Notes: a model not told the origin generated them from the sequence alone. A stretch of 64,000 bases of DNA from Bacteriovoracaceae bacterium (GCA_947450475.1 CANFVK010000002.1:496001-560000), one strand, 5' to 3'; positions 36,143 to 46,443 are shown, numbered from the stretch's first letter. Numbers and translations: made by a program.

Positions 36143-37478
36143 TAATCATCTCCACGACAATAGGAGCGAAGACGATACAAAGAACCGAGGGAACGATGAG
36201 AAACATCATGGGAAATAGAATCTTGGTTGCAGCAGTTGCACCTGCTTTTTCCACTTCTGCTGATTTTTTTTGTCGTATCTCCTGTGCCAATGATTTCAAG
36301 ATTGGACCAATTGAAGCTCCAACTGAATCAGCAGCAATTAACGTTGCGGCAAAAGAGGAAACTTGAATTAAGTCTATTCGCCAAGCTAAGTTGCGAAGTG
36401 CATCGGCTCGACTTGAACCAATTTTTATCTCTCTAATCACGTTTTCAAACTCTTCAGTTAGTGGATTCTTTTTAGCTTTTTCTATAACCTTCGCCATAGC
36501 AGCAACAAAATCCAATCCAGCTTCAACAGATAAAGCCAACATATCAACGCAAAAAGGCATATTCATGATGATATCTTTTTGTCTTTGTTGAATTTTGCCC
36601 CTGATCCATAAATCTGGATAAAAAAATCCGACTAAGCCCATCACTGGGATATAACTCATTTCCCAATCTGCTTCTAAAAAAGCTCTCAACACGACAAAAA
36701 CAATTGGAAATCCAATGATGAGAAAGAGTTTAAATGCAAAAAAATCTTCCGGTGACAAAACATTAGTTAATCCTGCAGCTGCAAGAGAACGTTTGTACCT
36801 GTCTTTTAAATTCTTTCGACTCTTCATCCCTGCAACAATGGGGCTGAAGTATCGCTTGAAAAATGGTTTTGAATAACGAAGGATAAAGCCATGTTTAGCA
36901 ATATCTTCATTTTGCTTATTATCATCTAGTTTCTCAGCGGCTTGAAACTGATCTTCATCTTGGAAAATTGTTTTAGCAATTAAAAAGACTGCTAAAAATA
37001 TTAAACCCAATGAAGCGTAATACAATATTCCAGATCCCTCATAAATCGCTTTTCCAGATTGCTCTTTACAAGCAACATCCTCGCCTCCACGGCAGGCTCG
37101 ATCGAGATACTCGCGATATCTAAGAGAGGCATTTTTTTTCTGAGAATCTTCTGTGAGCGAAGCTGCGGCTAAATTCAATTGGTTTTTTTCTTCAGAATCT
37201 AAATCAGCTTTCTCATCTTCTTCTCGTAGTGTTTTTCGTTTTAACTTTAGTGAATCAATGGAAGATCGAAATTTAGAAATTTCACTTTGGTCAAGACGTT
37301 GATTTTTTTTATACCATAATGCAACTTGATAACAATTGGCCATTTGACCTTGTTCGCAAGATTCCTTATAGATTTCAAATTTTTTATCTGTTGAGAGTTC
37401 CTCAAATTCCACTGCTTTTAGCATTCCGGCAAAAAACAAAAGGAATAAAAGCAACAAGCCATTTTGGACCTTGCTCAT
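36132..37478 (-). CDS. tadC: TadC-like type II secretion F-domain protein with N-terminal periplasmic extension
   Basis: 448 residues. The C-terminal half (about 200-448) is a T2SSF domain of TadC type with the usual membrane helices and FCVDMLALSVEAGLDFVAAM, EEFENVIREIKIGSSRADAL, ADSVGASIGPIL and the end TKILFPMMFLIVPSVLCIVF. TadC is an inner-membrane platform protein of Tad pili. Unusually, it begins with a signal sequence and about 130 extra residues containing a Sel1-like piece (ESCEQGQMANCYQVALWYKK) and a second Cys pair, followed by a first TM (ILYYASLGLIFLAVFLIA). The neighbouring upstream gene is nagZ, so tadA and tadB are not next to it. ATG follows GGAGA. Confidence 0.85.
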   Translation of the reverse strand: MSKVQNGLLLLFLLFFAGMLKAVEFEELSTDKKFEIYKESCEQGQMANCYQVALWYKKNQRLDQSEISKFRSSIDSLKLKRKTLREEDEKADLDSEEKNQLNLAAASLTEDSQKKNASLRYREYLDRACRGGEDVACKEQSGKAIYEGSGILYYASLGLIFLAVFLIAKTIFQDEDQFQAAEKLDDNKQNEDIAKHGFILRYSKPFFKRYFSPIVAGMKSRKNLKDRYKRSLAAAGLTNVLSPEDFFAFKLFLIIGFPIVFVVLRAFLEADWEMSYIPVMGLVGFFYPDLWIRGKIQQRQKDIIMNMPFCVDMLALSVEAGLDFVAAMAKVIEKAKKNPLTEEFENVIREIKIGSSRADALRNLAWRIDLIQVSSFAATLIAADSVGASIGPILKSLAQEIRQKKSAEVEKAGATAATKILFPMMFLIVPSVLCIVFAPIVVEMISGK

Positions 37479-37562
37479 TCTATCTCCATCATAACTTTAT
37501 GATATCAGATAAAGTGATTTTTCAGCTTCGCTTATAAGATAAGGAAATATTTATCTAGTCTT

Positions 37563-38645
37563 CTAATTCTGATTATTTTTATCAGCAATTTTCTTTTTTA
37601 AATCTTCTACAAATATTTGGGTAGATTTTTTGTTAAATTTTTTATCCAGGTCTGGAATATAAATGGGTTTAAAGTCTGTAAAATATCTTTTTTTATTTTC
37701 TAAAACTCGTCCAATACGATCAGTGAAATCTTGTGGCTTGATACTTTTATCTTTTTGAGCTTTCTTGAGCCCCTCTAGACCTAAAATAGCCTCTTCAAAA
37801 TCTCGATACTCAATTAAATCGCTTCCTGCCTTTATGGCCATCATTGCAGCTTCGCCAGTGCCCCTATGATCAGTGATCGCTTTCATCTGCATATCATCAG
37901 ATAAAATGAGTCCCTTGTATTTTAAATCATTCCTAAGAATTTCGTGAGCAATCGGGGATAGTGAGCAGGGCAATTCCGGATCGATGTCTTCAACTATTAT
38001 ATGCGCCATCATAACCATATCGACCCTGGCCTTAACTGCTTTTATAAATGGCTGAAGTTCTTCTGCCCTAATTTGATCTAGAGATTTTTTCACTATTGGT
38101 AAATCGACATGAGAATCCTTGAGAGTATTTCCATGACCAGGAAAATGTTTAGCGCAAGAAAGTAACCCATTTGTTTGAAAACCGCGAATCATGGATGAAA
38201 TAAATTTAGAAACTGATTCATGATCTGTTCCAAAAGCTCTATCCCATATTACTTTGTTTTGATCATTATTCCAGATATCACAAACTGGTGCTAGGTTGAG
38301 ATTCACACCGCAAGCTAAAAGTTCTTCAGACATTATTGTAGCAACTTCAAAGAATAATTTTGGAGAATCAAGTTTAGCAATTTCAAGCATTGGTGGAAAT
38401 TGAGTAAAATGACTTTTAAATCTTATGACACGACCTCCTTCATGGTCTGTTGCAATAAAGAGAGGATATTCTTTTCTTAAAAGCTGGATACTGTTAACTA
38501 ATTCAGCTAACTGAGCAGGAGATTCATAATTCTTAGTAAAGAGAATGACTCCGCCAATATTTTCTTTTTCTATAAATTTTTTTTCGGCGTCTGTAAGTGT
38601 CTTTCCACTTAATCCCGTAAAAACTAGTTGTCCTAGCTGATTCAT
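37563..38645 (-). CDS. nagZ: Beta-N-acetylhexosaminidase NagZ (GH3)
   Basis: NagZ cleaves GlcNAc from GlcNAc-anhydroMurNAc peptides in peptidoglycan recycling. The 360-residue protein has the single-domain GH3 form: GGVILFTKNYESPAQL, FIATDHEGGRVIRF, the NagZ signature CAKHFPGHGNTLKDSHVDLP with the catalytic His of the mobile loop, and the nucleophile Asp in LILSDDMQMKAI. No signal peptide, so cytoplasmic as in E. coli. It is the last gene of a leftward run starting at the AMP nucleosidase gene and lies 12 bases after the second permease gene. Confidence 0.93.
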   Translation of the reverse strand: MNQLGQLVFTGLSGKTLTDAEKKFIEKENIGGVILFTKNYESPAQLAELVNSIQLLRKEYPLFIATDHEGGRVIRFKSHFTQFPPMLEIAKLDSPKLFFEVATIMSEELLACGVNLNLAPVCDIWNNDQNKVIWDRAFGTDHESVSKFISSMIRGFQTNGLLSCAKHFPGHGNTLKDSHVDLPIVKKSLDQIRAEELQPFIKAVKARVDMVMMAHIIVEDIDPELPCSLSPIAHEILRNDLKYKGLILSDDMQMKAITDHRGTGEAAMMAIKAGSDLIEYRDFEEAILGLEGLKKAQKDKSIKPQDFTDRIGRVLENKKRYFTDFKPIYIPDLDKKFNKKSTQIFVEDLKKKIADKNNQN

Positions 38646-38657
38646 ATTTCGATGCTC

Positions 38658-39494
38658 CTAGCTCTGGTTTGGATCTAGGTAATCCCTTAGACCATCACCT
38701 AATAAATTTAATCCTACGATAAGACCCGACATGGTCAAGCTTAAAATCATTGCCACATGTGGAGCCTCTAATAAAACTGTTTTAGCTGAAGACAGCAGCG
38801 CTCCCCAAGAGTAAGGACTAGCCCCTAGACCTAAAAATCCTAGTGCAGCTTCACTAATTATAACTCCACTTATTCCTAAAACCATATTTACCACCATTAC
38901 AGGTAAAATAGCAGGAATAATGATTCGAAAAAATAAGCGCCATTCTCCAATTCCAACAGCACGAGCTCCCTCGACATACGATAATGCAAGTACTCTTTTA
39001 CTTTCACCTCTTGCTATTTTCGCATAACCAGGCCACCCCGTAACGACTAAAGCTAAAATCAAACCCCCCATCGACTGACCTGTCACCGCCATGATCATTA
39101 TGGCGATTAAAATACTTGGAAAAACAAAAACTAAATTTATCAATAAATCAAAAAGATATTTTAGCCATCCTGGTGCCTTGATTGCCAAATACCCTATTAA
39201 TATGCCAAATGAAGCAGTCGTCAAGGTAACCACCAATGAGACACTCAAAGAATAAGATAGTCCCGCAGACAGAACTTCCAAAAGCGACCGACCAAGTAAA
39301 TCTGCTCCAAAAATCAAATGATGGGTAAGAGGTCTCGCCAATTCATTTTGCATCTCAATAATTGGTTTATATGGTAAAAGCAGTGTTCCTTTAATCAAAA
39401 ATTTATAAAAATACCAAGCTAGCGCCCATAGAATATAACAAAATAGGATTGCTATTCCCCATCGCATTTCACTTGTTGTTTTCTTGGCCATCAT
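38658..39494 (-). CDS. Oligopeptide-type ABC transporter permease (DppC/OppC-like)
   Basis: 278 residues with about six membrane helices. The N-terminal OppC-like segment (LARPLTHHLIFGADLLGRSL, corresponding to HxLGTDxxGRD) and the EAA loop (ESKRVLALSYVEGARAVGIG, RLFFRIIIPAILPVM) identify the DppC/OppC subfamily; EAALGFLGLGASPYSWGALL is also typical. It pairs with the adjacent DppB-like permease to make a peptide import channel. The usual ATPases (DppD/F) and a binding protein are not next to it. The second codon is also ATG, so the start may be 3 bases later. Confidence 0.9.
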   Translation of the reverse strand: MMAKKTTSEMRWGIAILFCYILWALAWYFYKFLIKGTLLLPYKPIIEMQNELARPLTHHLIFGADLLGRSLLEVLSAGLSYSLSVSLVVTLTTASFGILIGYLAIKAPGWLKYLFDLLINLVFVFPSILIAIMIMAVTGQSMGGLILALVVTGWPGYAKIARGESKRVLALSYVEGARAVGIGEWRLFFRIIIPAILPVMVVNMVLGISGVIISEAALGFLGLGASPYSWGALLSSAKTVLLEAPHVAMILSLTMSGLIVGLNLLGDGLRDYLDPNQS

Positions 39495-39504
39495 TAATCC
39501 TTAA

Positions 39505-40416
39505 TTAATTTTGAGTTCTTGGATCAATTTTTTCGTTAATAAAATCAATTATAAAATAAATGAACATATACATAGAAGTTGAATAGGCAATAACTCCTTG
39601 AACGATTGGGTAATCCCTGTTTTGAATTCCGTCAAAAAGTAAGGCCCCCATTCCCGGTATATCAAAAATAGTTTCAGTTATCATTGTTCCAGCAATCACA
39701 ACGGACAATTGAATCGACACAACATTCAAGATTGTAGGAAGACATATTTTAAGGACACGAAGCAAAATTGCATATTCCGACAAGCCTTTTGATCGGCAAA
39801 CGACAACCCATGGGGAGTAAGCCTCTTCAAGATATTTATTGCGAGTGACTCGCATTATAACTGCGCTCAAGGGAATTATTAAGGTCAAAACTGGTAGGAA
39901 AATATGCTTAACATCTCCCCATTCAGACACTGGGAAAAGATTGAGCTTAATCGAAAAAAGTAAAACCATTAACGGAGCAAGTGAAAAAATAGGAAAGGAA
40001 AGCGCCAAAAGTGAAATTAACCTAGCCACTTTATCAACGTTTTTATTTTTTTTATAGCCTGCAATAATTCCTAAAAACATACCAAGAAATGCTGATATCG
40101 AAACAGATAGAGATGCCAGCACCATCGTTGGTCCCATCCTTTCTTTTAACAATACGGAAATGGATTTTCCGCTAAAAATACTTTTTCCTAGATCACCTTT
40201 AATAAGACCTTTCAGATAGATTTTATACTGGGTAAGAATTGGCAAATTAAGTCCGAGTTGGCTTCTTAATTTAGTTATGTCATCGAAGCTAGCTTTTTGG
40301 CCTAAAATTGTTTCAACCGGATCACCAGGGGACAGGCGGATAATAAAAAAGAGTAAGGATAGTGCGACTAAAATCGTTAGAAGGGCATAAAGAAGTTTTT
40401 GGACGATTTTAATCAA
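39505..40416 (-). CDS. Oligopeptide-type ABC transporter permease (DppB/OppB-like)
   Basis: 303 residues and six membrane helices. Typical DppB features: FFIIRLSPGDPVETILGQKA near the N-terminus, LRSQLGLNLPILTQYKIYLK, KGDLGKSIFSGKSI, the EAA loop around CRSKGLSEYAILLRVL and the end ETIFDIPGMGALLFDGIQNR. It starts at TTG (40414-40416) overlapping the stop of the upstream lipoprotein gene as TTGA, and is followed 10 bases later by the DppC-like gene. Given nagZ at the end of the operon, a murein-peptide substrate is a reasonable inference. Confidence 0.9.
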   Translation of the reverse strand: MIKIVQKLLYALLTILVALSLLFFIIRLSPGDPVETILGQKASFDDITKLRSQLGLNLPILTQYKIYLKGLIKGDLGKSIFSGKSISVLLKERMGPTMVLASLSVSISAFLGMFLGIIAGYKKNKNVDKVARLISLLALSFPIFSLAPLMVLLFSIKLNLFPVSEWGDVKHIFLPVLTLIIPLSAVIMRVTRNKYLEEAYSPWVVVCRSKGLSEYAILLRVLKICLPTILNVVSIQLSVVIAGTMITETIFDIPGMGALLFDGIQNRDYPIVQGVIAYSTSMYMFIYFIIDFINEKIDPRTQN

Positions 40417-41279
40417 TTAGATTCTCCGGCTCCAACCTCAGCTTCAGATTCAACTTGAGTTTCAGTGGCATTTAAATGGGATTTAAGCTTGGTACCTAAA
40501 CTAGCTTTTGAGCTGAGGCTAACCATCGAAATTCCCTGTGAAACCCAAAACATTTTTCTCATTTTTTCTTGATTGTCCACAACGTAAAAAATGGATTGTC
40601 CGGCAACTTTTAAATTAAATCGTCTCTCTTTTTCTTCTGTGAATCCGTCAAATTCTAACTCCGCCCTAGATATCAATTCGGAAGGAAAATCGCTTATGGT
40701 CTCGTTGAGATAAGGATAGCCTTCCCAAATAATATAAAAACTCATTGTCGTAGAATCTTTTTTATTAGCTCTAGAAAAAAAACCATATGTTTTTGCACAT
40801 TCTATAACTTGTGAAAAAAAGCAGTACATCGCCTTTGAGGTTGGGAGCTTGATATCTTTTTGACCATTCCATTGAGACTCAGGACTAATCATTTTTAGCT
40901 CAAGCAATTTTTTTAGCTTATTCATTTTAATTTCTGAGAAATATTTTTTACCATCAAACCAAACGCTGTACTGTGACAACTTGGGCCTTAAAATAACTTG
41001 TTTTTTCTTGATCGAGCCATAATCGGAAATCGTTACACTTTGTTCAAGAGCATTATTTTCTTTTTTGTTAATGATTTCTAAGGATTTTTTTGTAAAAAAT
41101 GAATTGTCTTTTTTGTTAAAACCAGACGTTAATTTAACGACATATTGTCCATTTTTATCTCGATAAGAAAAAGATTCTTCTGGGCGAATAAGGTCTTTTT
41201 TTGCATTCTTACTTGTTGAAGTGGAGCAGGCCGAAATGCTTAAAAGGATTATAATAAATCCAAACACATTTCTATTCAT
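40413..41279 (-). CDS. Lipoprotein of unknown function
   Basis: 288 residues starting MNRNVFGFIIILLSISACST, a lipoprotein signal with lipobox ISAC. The body is basic and rich in Lys and Ser, ends in an acidic tail (TQVESEAEVGAGESN), and matches no family I know. It is too short and lacks the bilobal features of a DppA/OppA-type binding protein, although it sits right before the permease genes. It overlaps the PilZ gene by 8 bases and the DppB-like gene by 4. Confidence 0.75.
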   Translation of the reverse strand: MNRNVFGFIIILLSISACSTSTSKNAKKDLIRPEESFSYRDKNGQYVVKLTSGFNKKDNSFFTKKSLEIINKKENNALEQSVTISDYGSIKKKQVILRPKLSQYSVWFDGKKYFSEIKMNKLKKLLELKMISPESQWNGQKDIKLPTSKAMYCFFSQVIECAKTYGFFSRANKKDSTTMSFYIIWEGYPYLNETISDFPSELISRAELEFDGFTEEKERRFNLKVAGQSIFYVVDNQEKMRKMFWVSQGISMVSLSSKASLGTKLKSHLNATETQVESEAEVGAGESN

Positions 41280-42147
41280 TTTTTATGAACTCTTCAAATT
41301 CTTTTTGATAATTAACGAGGTCTATCGTTATTCCTGAAACATCTTCAATAATTCTTTTAAGCCCCATGTTAAGTTTGAAATTGATTCCAATTTTTAACAT
41401 TGAAATACCTGCAAACTGAGCATTGATATAGTTAATCTTATAAACAAATGAAGCATCTTCTAAGTGAAATACCTGTTTTTCAAACACTAATATTAAACTA
41501 AACGAATCATTTTCAAGTGATTCAAGCACGAGCTCATTTTCTTTAGGATTGGCAAAAAAGCTAAGTCCATTGGAGGAAATATCCTCGACTCGAAAACCAA
41601 CAATATCTTCATTTTCTGAAAGTTGAAGATCTTGACCTAGCTGTGCTAATTGATTTTTTTGTAAATTATCAATTTCAGCAAAAAAATCAATGTTTTTTTG
41701 CTCTTTCTTGTTCAAAAAAATAATATTTGGATTTTCTTTTTTGGGAAATTTAAAATAGACGTAAACATTATAAACAGGAAAAGCGATGAGACGCTCGCGG
41801 GTTCTCTTTTCTACTCGAAAGCACTCTTCACCAAGTTCGATAGACATATGCGTTTGCTCTTGATCTTGCTCAAGCACTTTTCCACGCAAAAAATAATCAA
41901 TTCCGTTTAGGGTAAAATTTAAACAAATATTTTCGCTAATCAATTTTACAGGAACTTGTAACTTATCCAGATTTAATCTTATCTTGTTGTGAACCTGGAA
42001 TGAAGCAGCTGCCCCCTCAAAATAGCGAGGTGATATTTTCCAAAAAACGACTCGCGCACGATTCGAAACTAAAAGAGCTATCTTGGTCGATAGCTCTTGA
42101 GAATTAAGTTTTATGAAATTTATTTTGGCTTTTGAGCTTTCCACCAT
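41272..42147 (-). CDS. PilZ-domain protein, likely c-di-GMP receptor
   Basis: 291 residues without signal or membrane helix. The first 125 residues resemble the N-terminal YcgR-like beta-barrel; a PilZ domain follows, with the RxxxR c-di-GMP motif in EKRTRERLIAFPVY and the [D/N]xSxxG motif in VEDISSNGLSFFA. About 60 extra residues separate the two motifs, more than in most PilZ domains. It lies 12 bases after mreB and overlaps the lipoprotein gene, so c-di-GMP may tune the cell-wall functions of this operon. The PilZ assignment rests on the two motifs. Confidence 0.78.
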   Translation of the reverse strand: MVESSKAKINFIKLNSQELSTKIALLVSNRARVVFWKISPRYFEGAAASFQVHNKIRLNLDKLQVPVKLISENICLNFTLNGIDYFLRGKVLEQDQEQTHMSIELGEECFRVEKRTRERLIAFPVYNVYVYFKFPKKENPNIIFLNKKEQKNIDFFAEIDNLQKNQLAQLGQDLQLSENEDIVGFRVEDISSNGLSFFANPKENELVLESLENDSFSLILVFEKQVFHLEDASFVYKINYINAQFAGISMLKIGINFKLNMGLKRIIEDVSGITIDLVNYQKEFEEFIKNE

Positions 42148-42159
42148 GAAAGCACCTTG

Positions 42160-43197
<1,038 letters not shown>

Positions 43198-43217
43198 TCA
43201 TATTCCTTACTAAGTTT

Positions 43218-44147
43218 TTACCATTGATAATGTCTGATGGCTTCTCCTCTCTCTGCTATGTCGGCCATCGCTTCAATCCCGAGTTCGATGTGAACGTCGG
43301 TAAATTTTCTAAATACTGCCTTGGCAGATTTCTTCGTTTTGATTCCACCACGCTTGAGCGGATGATCAGAAATAAGTAAAAGTGCACCAATATTTACCTT
43401 ACTGACAAAACAAGAAACAAATAGTGCAGCTGTTTCCATCTCAACAGCAAGCACTCGCTCTTCGAGCAAATTTAATTTAAATCGGTCATCAAATTCCCAA
43501 AAGCGATAATCAGTGGAATGTATAGTCCCAGTTCTATATTCAAGTCCATGTTCAACTAATATTTGGGAAACAAATTTTTGAACTTTAAAAGTTGGCAATG
43601 CTGGTACTTGTGCTGGCAAAAAATGCTGGGTGACGCCCTCACCTCTTATCGATGCGATCGGCAAGACAAAATCTCCAACTTCCAGAGATGGATGTACCCC
43701 TCCAGCGAGTCCTAAAAACAAAACGGCTTTAGGCTCGACCACAGAAAGTAACTCACCTATTAGCGCTGCCATTGCAGAACCCACGCCAAATTCAATAATT
43801 GTCACTTGGGCTTCTTTGGAAGAAGAGGCTTTAAAAGCAGAGCCTTTGGTATATACAGCGTCAGGCAATAGAACATTAAATCTTTCTACGTAATAATGAA
43901 AATTGGTGAGAATTATTTGTTTTTGAAAATCTTTTAATTCATGACCTGTGTATCTCTCAAGCATATCTTGAGCAATTTTTCTCTTTTCGTCATTTCCATG
44001 AATTCTACGAGAGCGCAATTTCTCTTTAAGTTCCTCAATTTCCTTAAGAACTTCAACTCGGTGCTTGGCACTCAATTTAGCCTGCGCACTTTCTCGCGAC
44101 TTCTTTTGCGTCGCTTTTTTTAACGCGGTTTTTTTCTCAACACCCAT
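43218..44147 (-). CDS. amn: AMP nucleosidase (short form)
   Basis: 309 residues. After a basic coiled N-terminus (about 1-70) comes a nucleoside-phosphorylase fold with IIEFGVGSAMAALIGELLSV, the phosphate/ribose site region VLFLGLAGGVHPSLEVGDFV, the AMP-nucleosidase hallmark HSTDYRFWEFDDRF, and the EMETAALF ribose-binding motif; ISDHPLKRGGIKTKKSA completes the active site. The enzyme splits AMP to adenine and ribose 5-phosphate. It matches the short AMP nucleosidase form rather than the long E. coli Amn. First gene of the mreB-nagZ run. Confidence 0.85.
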   Translation of the reverse strand: MGVEKKTALKKATQKKSRESAQAKLSAKHRVEVLKEIEELKEKLRSRRIHGNDEKRKIAQDMLERYTGHELKDFQKQIILTNFHYYVERFNVLLPDAVYTKGSAFKASSSKEAQVTIIEFGVGSAMAALIGELLSVVEPKAVLFLGLAGGVHPSLEVGDFVLPIASIRGEGVTQHFLPAQVPALPTFKVQKFVSQILVEHGLEYRTGTIHSTDYRFWEFDDRFKLNLLEERVLAVEMETAALFVSCFVSKVNIGALLLISDHPLKRGGIKTKKSAKAVFRKFTDVHIELGIEAMADIAERGEAIRHYQW

Positions 44148-44298
44148 TGTTAGACCCAGAACTTTTTTAAATTAAATCGTTTAACATAAAATTTATCATT
44201 TCACTCAATCGCTTACAACAATTAAATACTAGATTTCCTTAGATGATTTGATATATTTAAAACCTAAATAATAACTGACCAAAAAGGAAGTACAGATC

Positions 44299-44403
44299 AT
44301 GGGCCAAGGTAGAAAAAATAGTGAACTAAAGATGAAGAGAAAAGTTGCTCAAACCAAGAAGAAACTTAGAGCTAAAAAGAAAATTGTTGCTTCAAAAAAA
44401 TAG
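44299..44403 (+). CDS. 34-residue very basic protein
   Basis: ATG at 44299 after AAAAAGGAAG (8 bases spacing) opens a 34-codon frame ending in TAG at 44401: MGQGRKNSELKMKRKVAQTK continuing KKLRAKKKIVASKK. Nearly half of the residues are Lys or Arg, so it probably binds nucleic acid, for instance the ribosome or chromosome. I know no named family. It stands alone in a gap between two leftward genes; the strong ribosome site and complete frame argue that it is real. Confidence 0.6.
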   Translation: MGQGRKNSELKMKRKVAQTKKKLRAKKKIVASKK

Positions 44404-44422
44404 ATTTCAAAATTGACAGGTC

Positions 44423-44460
44423 CCTCTTGTTTTCCGACGTTTTAAGTTGGTTACAAGAGG
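44423..44460. terminator. Hairpin after the 34-residue gene, possible two-way terminator
   Basis: CCTCTTGT (44423-44430) pairs with ACAAGAGG (44453-44460), and inside it CCGAC pairs with GTTGG around a 7-base loop. It lies between the end of the small basic gene and the end of the convergent LpoA-like gene. T-runs on either side are weak (AATTTTG on the minus strand), so termination strength is uncertain. Confidence 0.45.
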
Positions 44461-44475
44461 CAAGTCCTTAAAATA

Positions 44476-46443
44476 CTACAAAGATTCAACCCCATCACGC
44501 TTTATTTTGAAAGTGGATAAATCTTTTAACCAAACATCTTCATCCAATTTCCACTTACCACTTTCTCCTTTGAATGTTCCTAATTTTTCCAAGGACAAGT
44601 CTAAGTCACGACGAGAAACAATATTGGGATCAGATTCTATAATAGAGGATGCTATTTTGAGTGAATCATAAGAGTAGGTCTCTACGTACTTTGGGGCCTT
44701 GTTAAATTTTGCTGAAAATTTTTGAGTGAAACCTGTTTCTACATTCTCTAAAACTTCATCAAGAAAATACACGTTACCATAGCGGTAGCCTTCATTGGTC
44801 ATCAACTCAGATCTCCAACTTGGAACTCCAACATAACTGAGATTGAAGGCATCAAAATAATTAAAATTTGGCAGTATCTGAACAACTTCTTTAGGCAAAC
44901 CGGGAACAAAAACCCAGTCAAAATCAATTTGCGGTTGGAGGTTTTGAAGTCGTTTAATGTTTTTGTTTTTTTCTAAGTTAGCAATGTCATTAACGATAAC
45001 TGATTCTTCTTCACGCTCTCTGGTAAATTTAATTCCCAATAAATTCTTAACAGGTTCTCTAAAATCACTCGCATTGCGATCATAGGAAATCAGGCCAGTT
45101 ACATCTAAATTTAACTTTTTGGATCTCCTCCAAAACTCATTGGCGTAAGCTTCGCCCAATTCTGTTTTAGGATAAATTATTGCTGGTCTTTGTCCGAGCT
45201 TTCCTATCATTTTCTGAGAGAAAAGATGAGTAACTTGAGATTCGATTGAGGCCGGTACCTCTATTAACAAATGATCTTTTTCCTCTTTTGGCAAATAGAC
45301 CGGAGAAAGTGATATAAACAATACTCCGTGCTTTTTGGCTTCCAAGTATTCTTTGGTAGCGGAATTGGGCATTAATCCCCCAATGACTGCCGATACATTA
45401 TTGACTTCGATAAGATCTTTCACTGCAAAAGCAGCAGTTGCAGCAGATCCTTCAGTATCTTTCATTTCAATTTTATATTTTTTATTGGGATCAAGGGAAA
45501 GTTCTTCAAGTGCGATGTCAATACCATTGAGAGCTCGTTCACCCAGTGATTTTTTATCACCACTTAATGGAAGAGCAATACCAATTGTACGCAAATCTAT
45601 TTTTATGGTTTCGTTACCACTTCTAGTACCGAGACCCTTTATTAAATTAGATATTTCGACATTACTTCCGTATCTTTTTTCTAGCCACTCTGAGAAATCA
45701 GACACCTTGGTCTTATCTCCTTGCTTAAAAGCTGCTTCCGCTTCTTTATAAGCCAAATAAGCTATCGCTAAATTTTTCTCCGAATCGAAATCTTCTAAAA
45801 GCCTCACTCGCTCTGAAGCCGACAACTTCAGAAACGCTTCTTCGGCTTGAGTGTAATGGGCATCACTTTTTAAATCTGCTAAATTTTTCTTATCTTCCAA
45901 AGAGCGAATGACTGACGCTAATCCTTGATCTTTTTTCCCAAGCAATTGAGATAAATGAGCGTGGAGTTGATGATATTTTTTAGCTTCAGAATCTTGCAAG
46001 TTTCTAAAATCCCCTAGAGATAATGCTGCTAAGGCTTTTTCATTTTGATTCAACTTATAATAAGCGCTCCCAAGGTTGAGATAGACTTGGGATTCAAGTG
46101 CAGGATCATCTTTAGCCAGTCCCGAAGCAACTTCAAAATGTTTAGCGGCAGCTTCATAATTCTTTTTTGCCGCGAAATTGATAACTCCCATTAAGTTTTT
46201 ACGAGTTGCTCGTTCGGAAGCACTCAGTCCTTCTTCCTTCATCAAATTAAGCTCTTTTAAGGCCTGATCTGATTTTCCCTGACGAAACTTATCTTTAATC
46301 TCATTGATCTTTGTCAAAAATTTTTGGGAGTACAATTTTGAAATATCGATTTTCTCTGCCACTTGACGGTCAGGCTTAATCATTTTTATGGCCGAACAAG
46401 AAGTAATTAAAGTAGCTAAAATCAATACGTGAGTAAATTTCAT
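44476..46443 (-). CDS. LpoA-like lipoprotein (TPR plus periplasmic-binding-protein fold)
   Basis: 655 residues beginning MKFTHVLILATLITSCSAIK, lipobox ITSC. The N-terminal 250 residues are TPR-like helices (YLNLGSAYYKLNQNEKALAA). From about 275 on comes a type 1 periplasmic-binding fold: TIGIALPLSGDKKSLGERAL, NGIDIALEEL, NVSAVIGGLMPNSATKEYLE, RPAIIYPKTELGEAYANEFW. This is the plan of LpoA (LppC family), the outer-membrane lipoprotein that activates penicillin-binding protein 1A, though the ligand-binding part is also like branched-chain amino-acid receptors. ATG follows AAAGGAAATGAT. It is divergent from the large permease fusion. Confidence 0.78.
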   Translation of the reverse strand: MKFTHVLILATLITSCSAIKMIKPDRQVAEKIDISKLYSQKFLTKINEIKDKFRQGKSDQALKELNLMKEEGLSASERATRKNLMGVINFAAKKNYEAAAKHFEVASGLAKDDPALESQVYLNLGSAYYKLNQNEKALAALSLGDFRNLQDSEAKKYHQLHAHLSQLLGKKDQGLASVIRSLEDKKNLADLKSDAHYTQAEEAFLKLSASERVRLLEDFDSEKNLAIAYLAYKEAEAAFKQGDKTKVSDFSEWLEKRYGSNVEISNLIKGLGTRSGNETIKIDLRTIGIALPLSGDKKSLGERALNGIDIALEELSLDPNKKYKIEMKDTEGSAATAAFAVKDLIEVNNVSAVIGGLMPNSATKEYLEAKKHGVLFISLSPVYLPKEEKDHLLIEVPASIESQVTHLFSQKMIGKLGQRPAIIYPKTELGEAYANEFWRRSKKLNLDVTGLISYDRNASDFREPVKNLLGIKFTREREEESVIVNDIANLEKNKNIKRLQNLQPQIDFDWVFVPGLPKEVVQILPNFNYFDAFNLSYVGVPSWRSELMTNEGYRYGNVYFLDEVLENVETGFTQKFSAKFNKAPKYVETYSYDSLKIASSIIESDPNIVSRRDLDLSLEKLGTFKGESGKWKLDEDVWLKDLSTFKIKRDGVESL

